64,000 nucleotides of DNA from contig JAOPHQ010005196.1 of NCBI GenBank assembly GCA_030340625.1, positions 10,001 through 74,000 of the forward strand. The letters run 5' to 3'. The DNA is from Merluccius polli (lineage: Eukaryota; Chordata; Actinopteri; Gadiformes; Merlucciidae). The notes under the pieces were generated by a model that ran no database searches, had not been told where the DNA came from, and was given only the letters and a program-made list of their open reading frames with translations. Made by a program: the position numbers and the translations under genes. This document shows, in pieces, positions 37,401-49,821 of this stretch. The stretch's first letter is position 1; each line of letters begins with the position of its first letter.

Positions 37401-39263
37401 CTGAGAGGCCGTGTCATCGATCAAACAAGAGCGGCAGATTAGAAAGTTTGGACCCATGCCAATAGCTGTCATGTGGGGATTTGATGAGTCGAGCGCAACC
37501 CAAACATTTGGGTGACATTTGGGTTGCGCTTGCGCTTTAACGCTGTAACTCTTCCACATCATCGGTTGAAAGCTGGTTTAGCAGCCTCACCTGGCCTAAG
37601 TCAGACTGATGGTGAATAAACCAGCTATCACCGCACGCGAGAGAGAGAGAGAGAGAGAGTGACAGAGAGAGAGAGAGAGAGAGAGCTCTGCCAAGGCAGT
37701 ACAACAGTCTGGTTTTGTTTGTCGCTTATCGCATTTTCTTTGCTTTATTTGGAAGTGTTGAGAAGAATGAAAGATTTGGGGGTAGGATAAGGGGTAGCAA
37801 GAGGATGGGGGGGGGGGGGGGCTGGCAGGAAACGCAACAACATTTACATACCTCTGGACATTTTCCCCTAGTCTGGTTTTGGGTGATTATATAGTTGGTC
37901 ATCACCACGAAAGAGGCGTCCCCCTGTATTTTGGATGCAGTTTTGAAGTATATTAGAAACAAAACAGAACACTTACAATGATGAAACACTTCCGCCCCCC
38001 CCCGCCTCCTCCCTTCAAAACAGAACACTTACAATGATAAAACACTTCCCTGTCCTAACTCTGTACTTTTGAAGGGCTCTGCGTTTGACACTTGGTGAAT
38101 AAAAAATAAAAAAAATGCATCAAAATTAACTTGACAAAAAGGTCAGTCGGTGGCAGCCAGCCCACAGCCATCGGCGTCCGTCCGGCCGTTCGATCAGGGG
38201 CAGCCCCGGCGATGACATCATCACCCTTTCTGCACTATTTGACGTGTTTTGCCCTAACTCAATGTTACGCTGCGCCGTCAACGTGCCGCTGATGATGTGT
38301 CGTGGTGTGGGGCGGTTTTGCCGGGGCCAGACATAAAAAAAAGGCGGATGCCGGTCACCAAAAGGACTCCGCTTTCCCATTTAAGTACATTTCCTCTCAC
38401 AGTGACCGTATGTGGAATGCCGAGGGCCGCTGCTATCACAAACACAAAAAAAACAAGTCAACTGCCAAGAGTGCCAAGAGGTCCACACGTCTAACCCCCC
38501 AAAGCAAACACTGTCCTCTTCAGTGTGTCTTTTCTTGTTATTATTCATCCACTTTAACTAGATCCTTTTGGACCAAGGTTGGTTTGCGGTTGGGCAAACA
38601 AAGAGACATGTTTGCCCAAATTAGTTTTGCTGCTTTCCCGACGTCAGGCAGGATGTGGGCAGTAACTCCTGCCATATTTTGTATTGACAGTAACATATTG
38701 CCGCGCTTTACGACCGAGTGTCTGCGGCCACAGTGATTCTGAATTTGAGCTCCCAACTGATTTGGGTTTTTTACGTATGTCAGCGCTATTGTTTGCGCTA
38801 TCGCTGCCCTGCTATTGTGACGCACGCGGAGCGACAAAGCGAGAATGACCTTCAGCTTTTCTTTCAATGTGAACGGCGACTTGACTTCCTTACGGCGGGT
38901 ATTTTTTTCTCTTTGTCCTTGCCTCTTTTTGGACGGGGCCTACAAGAGGATGGACACGGCTGACTCACTGACGCTCATCGGCTCTGACAGTTACGCTTCG
39001 TTTCGCTGTGCGCAGAGACTTGAACTTTGTCTTGTCTGACTTTAGAACTGGGTGTGGAGGATCGACACGCCGAGCGCACGCACTGCGTACGGACCTGAGA
39101 CGGGAAGACGTAGTCGGCTACGTCCCAGATCTCCTCCACGCCGTTCGTCTCGGTGTAGCCCACCCCCTTCATCTTGGTGAAGACCGAGCTGACCGCCGTG
39201 TCCGCCGACTGGTAGCCCTTCTCGTAGATGAACACCCACCTGGGTGGATGACACACACACACG

Positions 39264-39347
<84 letters not shown>

Positions 39348-40394
39348 TGCACACATGCACACACACACAGGAACCATTTTTATTGTTGTATTTTCATGTA
39401 TTGTTATGCACCTTGTATTGCAATCTTGCACGAAAGGAGCAATAGAAATAGAAAGTTTGATTTGATGTGATTTGATTTGATGAGGCACACAAGGAACCAC
39501 CGGAGCCTCTGAAATATTCAACTTGTTAGTGGGAGTATGAACATGTCACTACAGCTTACAGTTGGCAGGTTGGCTGCTTCCTGTAATAAGTCATGGGTGT
39601 TGCGCAATTTGTAAAGGTAATCCAACTGTTAAGTTGATAATAACACATCAGACAACAACAGAGAACAAAGCAGATGTTGAACAACATGAAGAGTCAACAT
39701 TAATGATTGCCAACAGACGGCATTACTATTTAAACCGTTATTTAGTCACTTGTGTGTATGTGTGTGTGTGTGTGCGTTGTGTTGTAGTGACTTGAAATAC
39801 AGGTCATCATGGAGCAGGTAGGGCGTCGGGTATCTGGGTAGGCTATGACATTGGGGAGCGAACCCTGTGCCTTTCAGCTGGGAGGTAGTGTTGTATTGTC
39901 AGTAGTGAACGCATACCAAGAAATAAACATTATAAATACATCATCATTTGTCATGTGTCATTGCACAAGGAGTTAATGGCTGCAGGCCAGACAAGGAACT
40001 GCGCTCTGGGAACTCATGTGACAGTGGTGTATTAGTCCAGGAAGGCCACTTAAGGCTCTATGTACAGTGTGTTTTATCGGCTGGGTTTGATTGCATGGTA
40101 AAGATAGTTGACAGGCTGTGTAAAGTCCTGTCCCTCTGTCTACACCGCGATAACATCGTGAAGACGCACCGGTGACAGCTGGTGTGCTGTGGGTACCGAC
40201 GTATTTACATTATGGAAAATGACAGATTGTTTAGACACGCACACATGCATGGACACACACGCATACAAACACGTATGCGGACACACACACACAAACATGT
40301 ATGCACGCGGACACACGCAGGCACACACACACACACACGACCGCACACAAACATGCATGCGGACACACACATACACACAAATGCACGCACGCAC

Positions 40395-40431
<37 letters not shown>

Positions 40432-43400
40432 TAATACAATAAGCAGGAGCCCTGACATGAGAGTGGACAGAATATACATTATGCGGATTAACTGGCATGT
40501 GGAAGCACTTAAAAGTGGCCCACTGACAACATATAGCAGCTCTATAGTAAAATATTGCAAATATAGTGAATATAACAACCTCAAACTAAAACACACAACG
40601 GATGCTCCTCTAAGTCAGCGGGGGTGTTAGGAGATGAACATTGGCACAAAAAGAGAGAGCATTAAATACTGTATTAAATACAGCCTTTTAAGCGCGATGC
40701 ATATCTGCAGAACAGCAGACCGCCAGGGAGGAGGAGGAGGAGGAGGAGGAGGAGGAGGAGGGTAGGTGGAGGAGGAGGAGGAGGAGGAGGAGGAGGAGGA
40801 GGAGGAGGAGGAGGAGGGTAGGAGTTCTGATGTGCAAAAGGACAAAAGATTATAATGAGACACATCTTGTCTTTTGTCACATAAAGCACATTACATTGTT
40901 GCGAGGCCATTTTGTATATACAAACTTAAAAGGAACCAGATAAATTAATTGAAGGAATCACAGTGCTGCTGTTATTAAATCATTATTGTACATTTTTTCC
41001 CGGCCCACTTTATAGAAATGCATGCTAACATTTGAATAGCATGCGGCATTTGATTTATTATTGCAAGGACTGCACAACAACAAGTAACATTAAGTCAAAT
41101 CATTTGGAAGATTTAACCACCACCTCATTGTATGACCACTAATTCATCACTTTTGCCTGGAATCATTAAGACTGGTAGAAGTGAAGAACTACACAGAAAT
41201 GCTGCCATAAAATTGGACATCAAATTCATTGACTATTCATTGACTAAAATATAATCTAATATCCCTTCTAAATGGCCAAGCGTAACTAAGAATCGGGATG
41301 AACTTGTGTCGTCCAATCCCGCCATTAAGAAGACAAATAATCTCAAGTTAAAGGAACCAAGCTGAAGCTCCAAAACAGATCTGGAATAAACCCAATATGA
41401 GTATATGGACGCGTGTCTGGGCTCCGGCCGAGCGGAAAGCGGTGCGCTGGTTTGAACCTGTCAGGAGTCTGGTGGTGTCTGGGCTCCTGAGGAGGCGTGG
41501 GCAGCAGCACAACACAACACAGACTCCCCATCGCACAGCAGCAGCCCCTCAGCCGGGCCCTAACGCGGCCTGATGGCCCGGGGAGCCGGACGACGGCGAC
41601 CCGGTGAGTGAATGGGTCTGAGGGGAGAATGACGTCTGTCCTTGACTGTCCTTTTTTTTTTTCTTTTTCAAAGATCCCTGATATGATAACCGTTCACATG
41701 ACAGACGGCAGTCATACTGAGTGCAGGGACAATGTTATAGCACGTTCTTTAATCCGTGTGTATACACTTCCCAGGATCTTCCCCTGCTGTCGATGGTTAT
41801 CCAAGGCGTATGTTTTTTTGTTTGTTTGTTTGTGTTTCTGTCATTCAAAGTTGAATGGCCAGGGCCGTGGGAAGTGAGTTTTGGTTGGGGGTGCTGTAGT
41901 TGGGGGGGGGGGAGTCTATAAAAATAGACTTTATTGAAATGGTAAAAAAAGTGATTGTATTTCATTGAAACGCCTTTCTCTGTTAATGTACAGCATACTG
42001 GCATTGCATGGCACACAGCACAGGGCGGCATACATCACTGTCAAGAAAATTATGGCTACACTACAAAAAAATGCGACAAAAACCGCAGATTGATAGTTCG
42101 CAAACAAAGTAACCTAACCATCTGCTATCGGACGCTACAATAGTAAGGTAACAAATGTTGCCGTATAGCCTTGCACCGAAATCGACGATGAACACGAGAA
42201 ATATAAAACTGTTGAACACCAACCTAACTTAATAATTATTGACGCTTCTGACATGGGCGTCAAAACAGTCTAAAGACAACCCTATCGCACAGCATATTAG
42301 ACAGAACACATTGACTCAAAACATATGCATAACATAGGCCTACACAACGCAAAATTCATAGGTTCATAGGTAATATTCGGCTAATTAATATAATATTAAG
42401 TAGCCGAATATTACAGTGAGTGACGCTAAGCTTTATGGTACGACAAATAATTTGTCGTACAATAAAGCTTACCGTCATAGGATATCTCCCTCAGATTTAT
42501 TTTGTTAATTTTTTTGTTTTTTTTGTTTAGATCTCCCAGGTTTAATGAAACATTGTTTTAGTGCGTAATAGACAGGGGGGACGGAGACCCCCGGATTGAC
42601 TCTCGTTTTTTGAATGAGCTTTTTCAGCTTTTTCAGCGTTTTTTTGGCGCCGCTGTGTCCGCCATTGTCATAGCTTGCTATCGGACGCGTGCTTATGATC
42701 TGCGACCTGGTCGCTACGTTTTTTATAAAGTCCCGCCTCACACCCTGCACGCTATTGGCTGGGGGCCACCGACTGCCCAAACACGTCCCGAACAAAGTAG
42801 AATAAGAAAATACAGGCAGAGGGCAGAGGGTCTGTTGAAGACACACACACACACACTGCCACACACTTCTAGTTAGTCATAAGTGATGATTGAGAGGGAT
42901 TATTTTCTAGAAAAATACTACTCATTGTGCCTTTAAGTTTAGTGATGCCATGAAGTATAACCGCAGCCACAGAGAGATGTGTCCTGACCCCGTCGGCCAG
43001 ATCTCCGCCAATGCTGATGGCTGGACAAACACAGTGACGTCTGAGCGGGGATCCTCCCAGTCCAAACTGGGAACAGGACTAGTCAGGAGGACTGGGTCCA
43101 TGCCCTGAACAAATTTGCTTACGTGCAGAGGAGACACAAGACGAGTCCTCGTCAATAACCTCACCTCACCAAACTCATCGTAGGCTTGTAGAGAGGTGTA
43201 TAAGCGATATATCGTTGTTTCAACAGTTCAACAGTGTTGATTTCAGAGTGGCGAGGGTCCGCGGCGTGTTTGATGGTGATCTGCGTTAGCATATGCCTCA
43301 GCTTGTTTCGTCACATGATTCCTGGGCATCTACTGCTCAGAGGTATAGCCTCACATAGTAACACACACACAAGAGCTATGCCATTCGCGCGCACGCACAC

Positions 43401-46400
43401 ACACACACACGCACACGCATGCACGCACACCTACCACCACACACGCACACACATGCAGCATGCGCACACACACACGCGCTCTCGTGTCTCTCTCACTCTC
43501 ACTCACACACACACACACACACACAGAAAACAATCTGAGGACGTACGTGTTGCAACATGTGTTGCCGCTGACGGGGCATTGCAAAAGGATGAGTGTTGTT
43601 GGGAGAGATTTTATAACGGTTGGTTTAAGTTACTTCGTTCGTAACAAGAAAAGCGTAGGTTGAGGTTGACACTCCTGAGTACAAAGTGTACTCACCTAAC
43701 ATTCACACCTAACCTTCATCATAGCAGTATCATGCACCGGTAGCCAAGGGTGTGGCTAAGATGAGGGGGTGGTAGTAATTAAAGTCATTTTTTGTGCTTT
43801 GCTCATTCATATTAATTATGAGTCAAATTCAATCTCTGTGTTGCATTTCCTTTAAGCAACTGAATTAACAGAATCCATAGCAAGTTCTACATGTTTTAAG
43901 CATCATCCATGTTCTTTAAGCATTGAATTATTTATTTATTACACAAAGCAGACACTTTTATGCAAAGCGACTTACGATACAATGTCATTACCGAGCACCT
44001 TAGCCACGACACTGCGCTGCACCGCTACATGATGAACAGCGGTTGGTTGTCCATGTGTTGCCGGTTAACCGCTTTGCAGTGGATTACATTGTAGCACATT
44101 TTTCTCTTCACTTCTTCTTTAAAGTCTCTTGTTGGCCAATAGTTTAGTTTATCTTCATGCTGCCCAGCATGAGGATTTCTTTTCTCATTTCGATTCAATC
44201 TAAATCTTCTCAGCGGCTTCTACCCCACCCCTCTCCCCATCACGTCCTGCCGTAGCCAAACCTCACAGGTAGGCTACTGAGTCGCTGTCCTCATTGCGGC
44301 AGAAAAAGCGCTGAAACCGAGATAAAGGGGTTCCTGCGGAAGCCGAGAGCGGTCGTGATTGCTTAACATTTTTTAGGCCCGTTATCTCGAGATCACGACT
44401 TCATTATCTCATTATCATGACATAACAAACATGTTGCGTGTCTAGTAACACCAACCCGGCAGCTCCACACCACTCCAACGTCAGCCATGAGGCCGGCCAG
44501 GGCCTCGGATCTGCTTCGCAATGAAGCGGACAATTGCGTCAGGCTCACTTAAGCAAACTCGCCTATAAAGTTGGAGTCTGGCTAGTCTTCTTCTTAACTG
44601 ACGAAGACTTATATGAATGTTGTCCATAATAGAAAGACACAATGCCATTTCGGCTTGTGTCAGTCCTTGATTAAAGTAAAATCGTGGTCTCTCCTTCTGA
44701 CATTGTCAATTCTTACTGTAAGAACATCAATGGGGAAGTCAAGTTGCGATCTCGGCAAAACCATGAATTTGCTATCTCGAGAGAGTGAGATAATTAAGTC
44801 GTTATCACAAGAAAACAGGCCTAAAAAATGATGAGCAACCACGGCCCGTACTCGGCTTCCGTAGGAACCCGTTGTTTTTTTTTTGGCTTATTTTAACTAC
44901 TGGCCCATCCAGTTTTCTGGAGGCCCGGCCACAATCAAATTTCTGGCGCCGCTAGTGGTAGCGGGACAAAACTAAAATCACTTACATGTTCCTGAGCAGC
45001 GCCGTGCACACACACATTTTGGGGTGCAGGGGCTCAAGCAAAAAAAAAAAGGGCCTTCGCCCCACCGACACGCACTACTCCCACCCCCATGTCGCCACAC
45101 CGCCGCCGTCCGTAATCACACACTGTGTTCATGACATGGGCCCTGTTTCAATTCTACCGAAACACATGAATCCATGAAGAAACCCCAGACGTAATGTAGT
45201 AACGCACGTCAGTCAGTGTAAGTAATGCAGTCATTTACCTTTCATTATGAGTAATGATCAGATTGTAGATCAGCAGTCCTACTCTGACACGCTGGGTACA
45301 TGAGCCCCTGGATTTAGGGTCTCAAAACTTCCTTCTGTTTTCATGCTCTGTACTATTTTGTTACACTGCATAATATATTTTATAAATAAGACATACGGTA
45401 CAACTACTGAACTACAGTTCGATTTTAGTAATCACACTGAGAGGAAACTAAACCACAGTATTTCATTAAATTCAAAAACACACATACGCACACACGCACA
45501 CAAAAACAAAAATAATATGGGGGACTAATCACCGAACAAACAAAACTATGCAAAAGGTCTGCTTCACAAATTAATTCAAAATGTGTTTCCCTGCATGACA
45601 GGAGATGACGTGGTTTTGTGATGATTAGACTTGTTTGTCCCGAGGTGAAGGTGGCAAGTCCTACTGACCTACTTCATAGTTGGTTTTTTTACGGATATAT
45701 AGTATTAAAAGTAAGCGTTATTTAATCGTGGGTTCATAATTAAAACAGTGCCTACCTGAGTGATGTCATTCACCGTAAACCCAACTGGGGATGCGGTGCG
45801 TTCATGACATGCGGTGACAATGTTAAATTGATGAGGTGTATTTATTCGTGGATACTACTACACATTTCCCTCTTTACATTTGGTAGAAATTCAATAACAA
45901 ATAAAGAACATATTAAATACAATTAACACCGGCCAAAAAAAAGGTCAATTTTGACTCTGAGGGCAAAAGGGTTCAAGCCCCCCTTGGACCCTTATATGTG
46001 CATGTGCCTGTTCCTGAGGGCCGAATCCCCTCTCAGAAAACTAACTAGGCCACGGTCTGGGGCCAACAGTTGTGTCATCCTCTTCTTGTAAACATTATTT
46101 ACAGGAATTAGGTTGTTGTTGTATTCTGCTACCTGCTAGAACACAACTCATCATGGAATGCATGAAATGGGATTTCTCAAACTTCATACTGTGTAAACCA
46201 AAAGAGAAACGTCGCTTTTGTTTTGTTTTGCGTTGTGTTTGGTCACAGTTGGTCTGATCCTCTTCCCCTTCCTCTTAACATGGCCTGTCCTGGACAACTT
46301 CACAGACCTGGCCAGAAAACACCTCAACACATGAAACACTTTCACTTTCTTCCCACTCCCAAAAATAAAATACATTGCACTTATCCATATTGCACTTCAT

Positions 46401-46756
46401 CTCGCTGCACTTTATCTCACTGCACTTTTTTTTTCTTTCTGTTTATAAATTGTTTTATGCTCTGTCTTTTAATGTGCACCCCACCGTCAAAGACAATTTT
46501 CTGTCGCTGTTGATGGACAATCTGGGAAAAATTCCATTCTAATCTAATCTACAACGTATCATGAATGAGGGAGAGAAGGGTGGGGGGGGGAGGGGGGGGG
46601 AGATCTGAGGGGCACTCACCCGATGATGTAGGCAAGGACCCCCAGCTGGATAATTCGGCAGACCACCCCGACGCGCCGGTTTCTCACCAACACCTGCCGC
46701 TGGGTCTCGTACTCGAAGAAGAAGTCAGACAGGGCACTGGTGATTTGGCTCTTCAT
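31201..46756 (-). CDS. p2rx1: P2X purinoceptor 1, ATP-gated cation channel
   Basis: P2RX1 is a trimeric plasma-membrane channel opened by extracellular ATP. In transcript order the exons are 46756-46620, 39239-39095, 37923-37852, 37302-37233, 35037-34962, 34599-34519, 34391-34250, 34123-33978, 33815-33725, 33635-33570, 33112-33017 and a terminal exon 31302-31201, about 407 residues in all (human P2RX1 has about 399). Visible features are TM1 near 29-51, ATP-contact Lys68 and Lys70, all ten ectodomain cysteines, the NFR motif at 288-290, Lys307, TM2 near 327-355 and a YxxxK trafficking motif (YKDMK). WDVADYVFP and FEYETQRQVLVRN resemble P2RX1 most closely. The donor of the 37302 exon is ambiguous: GTAAAT after 37233, or GTACGG after 37245, which is four residues shorter. 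The second exon uses a weak donor, GTCCGT. The last exon exists in two tandem copies, so the C-terminal tail is the least certain part. Confidence 0.9.
31430..32614. repeat. tandem segmental duplication, copy 2
   Basis: This is the partner of copy 1, shorter by about 0.45 kb. It holds the second copy of the p2rx1 exon near its right end and has lost both poly(A)-like hexamers present in copy 1. Confidence 0.9.
32464..32508 (-). other. p2rx1 duplicated exon, copy 2
   Basis: The acceptor tctctacag is followed by DVESEACSTENEVPK and then GTAAGG. As a cassette it is 45 nt, phase 0 at both ends, and so can be spliced before copy 1 without breaking the frame. Read through the donor, the frame stays open for more than 40 codons because the GA tract differs in length from copy 1. 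Whether it is used cannot be told from sequence. Confidence 0.55.
32563..32668. repeat. inverted repeat around the end of copy 2
   Basis: The segment 'agacccttttcacagagg' at about 32564 recurs inverted as 'ccctctgtgaaaagggtct' at about 32649. This suggests a small terminal-inverted-repeat element or its solo ends. Copy 1 carries only the left arm (about 31356). Confidence 0.6.
35038..37232. other. p2rx1 intron 4
   Basis: This holds the fish element at about 35142-35742 and otherwise AT-rich unassigned sequence. A run of ATC/ACC-like codons on the minus strand at 37019-37143 is open but has no start codon. Confidence 0.5.
35142..35742. mobile_element. abundant fish terminal-repeat element
   Basis: The left end 'caatggtggaaagtaactaa' and the imperfect inverted right end 'acttcctccaccgctg' bound a body with 'acttctactccactacat' and gcaggacttttactttta. 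This combination is very common in teleost genomes. I recognise the type but cannot give its family. No clear target-site duplication was seen. Confidence 0.6.
39249..39371. repeat. (CA)n microsatellite before p2rx1 exon 2
   Basis: About 120 bases of CA with a few CG or TG interruptions. On the transcribed strand it is (TG)n ending about eight bases before the exon 2 acceptor. Confidence 0.95.
40728..40816. repeat. (GGA)n microsatellite
   Basis: Two GGA blocks separated by 'gtaggt', an all-purine tract that could form a triplex. Confidence 0.95.
44325..44873. mobile_element. DNA transposon with long terminal inverted repeats
   Basis: The left end, with 'ggttcctgcggaagccgag', then 'attttttaggccc' and 'ttatct', is matched in inverted order by the right end, 'gcctaaaaaatgatgagcaa' and ctcggcttccgtaggaaccc. 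The inverted repeats extend over about 70 bases with substitutions. No clear target-site duplication or transposase was seen. Confidence 0.75.
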
Positions 46757-47084
46757 CTTGCGTCCGGCCGTCCCAGGGAGAGGGTAGAAAGGGTCTCTCT
46801 CTCTCTCCAGCACGCTGCACCGTGCGTCTCTCTCTCTCTCTCTCTCGCTCTCTCCTGTATTCTCTCTCTCCCCCTTTACACACACCTTGTCCTCGCCCAC
46901 TGATTGTCCAGGTTGCCTCGCCTCCTCCCACAACTACACTGACACGCCTCAGCACTGGTAGTGCTGGAAGAGTCAGGCTTCCTCTCTCCTTGTCCACTCT
47001 CTATGTTCCTCCCTCTCTCCCTCCCTCCCTCTCTCCCTCCCTCTCCCTCTCTCCCTCCCTCCCTCCCTCTCTCTCCCTCTCTCC

Positions 47085-47138
<54 letters not shown>

Positions 47139-47139
47139 A

Positions 47140-47207
<68 letters not shown>

Positions 47208-49629
47208 TCTCTCTCACATACACACATACACTCACAAAAAGACAAACACACAGATGCAGTAAAACACACACACACAAACACACACACCCTGTGGTTACTC
47301 CTCTTCCCATTCACATATGTTGTTGCTCACAATCTCCTTTTAGTTTTATTAAATCATTGTTGAAATGGCGCCTTTAGGCTCCAATTCATTCAAATCAACA
47401 ACTGCTAGGGTTAATGACCAAATTAGACTTGTGGGCAATCTGTCTGCTATTTCCTGCTGACAAGTCTCTTCCTGTATGAAGTGTAGCGATACAACAGAAA
47501 CATACACACAGTTCACCGCCGTTTCCCCCTCTCCTGTCATCCAGTGGAGACGCTAAGCCTTCTTATGTTGATTTGTTATTTTGTGTGGGGTCCAATGGAA
47601 GAAACAGAAGAATATTTATCTCTTTCCCGCTGCGGCCCACTCGCTGCCACTTCAAATTCATTGCGCAATGAGAACAACAAAAACGTAAAATGAGAATTTA
47701 AAAAAATGGCAGAAATTAATCAGCCACAACATTAAATCATATTTCCATTACCTTCAGTCCTTCAAATTGGGAAGGAAATCATAATAAATTGTGCATAATG
47801 ATTTGGCACTTTATCGATACTTTCTAATCTCTGGAGATTAAATTAATCTTTTCGTTTTATGAATCGCTTTAAATCCAAATCCAAATCCAAATCTGGCTGA
47901 AGCCTTTTGCCAAGACATGCCTATTTCTCACAACCATTTTTTCTGAACCTTGAAACCAATGGAAATGTGTATATTTGCACAAGTTGTTGTTCTGAAACAT
48001 ATTGCTATAGAAGGTGAGCTACAATATCAAATCAAGGCGAGGAATTCAACCAATAGCAGTCAACACCTGAAGCAAGCCTCACTGTGCATTGATGTGACAA
48101 TCAACATCATAAAAACAAATACACTTTTTAAATGTGACTGAAGCCGATTTTATGTTTTATGGAGAAATTGGATTTAAAAACAAAATCAGATATTTATGAA
48201 ACTGGCTGTGGTGGTGGTTTGTCTGAGACATTAGGCCTATTGATTGAGCCTCAATTTGATTTAAGACTAAATAGTAACATATGGTCACATTGGCATGGTT
48301 TAGGTTAAGTGACGTTGGGAGAGCCATTGAACATGTTTAAGTTGTTCCCCCAAAATCGTAGGACCTAGGCTATATTTCAAAAAGGCAGGCATAGGCTAAG
48401 CCTGCCCCACATAAACAAACTTTCTGCACAGTATGTGGTAAATAGCTTAGGAAACAAACTGGAAATAAGCAAGTGCAACTTCAAGGGAAGCAGCAGAGCT
48501 ATGGCAGAGATTGAAGTAAACACGATTTCAAACATACATTTGGTAAAATGGATATCCAAAAATAACACACCTAGGCCTACGGGACTCTAATAATAAGGAC
48601 ATTTCCCTGCTCTGGTTCTTATAACTCCATATTAACACAGCTAACACAAAATCTTAATATTTCTGGGATAAATAGGCCTATTCCCGGTTCATTACGTCGT
48701 AAGCCGTCGGCATGTGTGTTTACCTAGATGGTGATGGACCATCTAGGTAATGATGATGCGGCGTGTATGAACACAGCCATCAGCAGCAGCGAGGTAACTC
48801 AGCATTCGTCAGGAGGGGCTGGCGGGTGGCAACAAGCGATAGGAATGCATCTGTTCAGAACAGAGGATACAGGAGTGGAGGGGGTGGTGCTGAGCGTCAC
48901 TTTATTTCAACACATAGGCCTAAAACGGAAAGGGTTTAAGATTTGCCACCAGTGATAAGTCCAGGGATAACGCTGGCAGTGAGATTTGTCTGACCTTGTC
49001 TAACCCCCAACACTTTCACACCGTATAGCAATAAAAGCAAAAAAAACATAATTAAGCGGAACATGATGAGAAAAAAACAGCAAATAAAATGAAATGTTCT
49101 CACAAACACCACAGCTTTGCCTATATCACTCATCCCTTCGTCAGATCAACCCCCGGCCTGTCACATCATGTCTTAGCTGTTGAAGCACTAGAGATGGAAG
49201 CAGTGAGCATCCTAACAAGACAATGGCCCCGGGGAGGCGTAGGCCTTTACGCCATAACTTGTATATTTATTTTTGCTCGACCAGATTAAGACGACAGACA
49301 CTGACACAGGCCTGACTAACTAACTGCATGTTGCTTCGGAGTTAATGCTGCTGCTGCTACTGAATGGCTGTTACATCCTAAATGTATTTCACTATATTTA
49401 ATAAACACAAGAATAACTGCCGGTTAGTATATGTTATGCCGCACTCTAGTGGTAGCATTAAGTAATGGCCTTAAACTAACACATTTATTAATAAAGCAAC
49501 GACTAAACACTTAGCCAAAAAACAAAAACACTTATAAAATAAAAAATAAAAATAATTACATTGCTATTTTCTGATATAAACGAGAAATATATAAATGAAA
49601 CATAGCTAGAACAGGACGTGTTACTTGGA

Positions 49630-49637
49630 TGACGTCA
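49630..49637. promoter_or_regulatory. CRE palindrome upstream of dhx33
   Basis: TGACGTCA, the full cAMP-response element consensus for CREB/ATF factors, lies about 185 bases upstream of the dhx33 start codon. Its position fits a promoter element. Occupancy is inferred, not shown. Confidence 0.55.
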
Positions 49638-49659
49638 AACATGTGCGCCGAAGTAAGAC

Positions 49660-49665
49660 CACGTG
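49660..49665. promoter_or_regulatory. CACGTG E-box upstream of dhx33
   Basis: The canonical bHLH-zip site CACGTG lies 23 bases after the CRE. MYC/MAX control would suit a ribosome-biogenesis helicase, but this is inference from the motif. Confidence 0.4.
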
Positions 49666-49821
49666 GGAAAGAAATTACAGAAGTAAACAACGCCAGCCCA
49701 TGCCGCAGACCCACTGGTCTGAGGGCTTGATATTTAACTTTTTAAGTCTCTTTCCATAACTGACAAGTTCTTGGAGCAATCTTAAAGACTTCTGTTTTTT
49801 CAATATTTTATTTATGAGACC

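Larger units (their letters stand above)
39240..46619. other. p2rx1 intron 1, repeat-rich
   Basis: This 7.4-kb intron holds (CA)n at 39249-39371, mixed CA repeats at 40240-40430, (GGA)n at 40728-40816 and two adjacent hairpins near 42375-42470. It also holds short CA/CT repeats at 43360-43525, a terminal-repeat element at about 44325-44873 and a LINE-like tail at about 46330-46555. No exon was seen. Confidence 0.55.
46757..49821. other. divergent intergenic region between p2rx1 and dhx33
   Basis: This holds CT-rich tracts at about 46785-46870 and 46990-47150 followed by (CA)n to about 47205. It also holds AT-rich unassigned sequence and a 12-bp perfect inverted repeat at 48720-48750. The dhx33-proximal end has a full CRE and a CACGTG box. 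No coding sequence was recognised. Confidence 0.6.
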
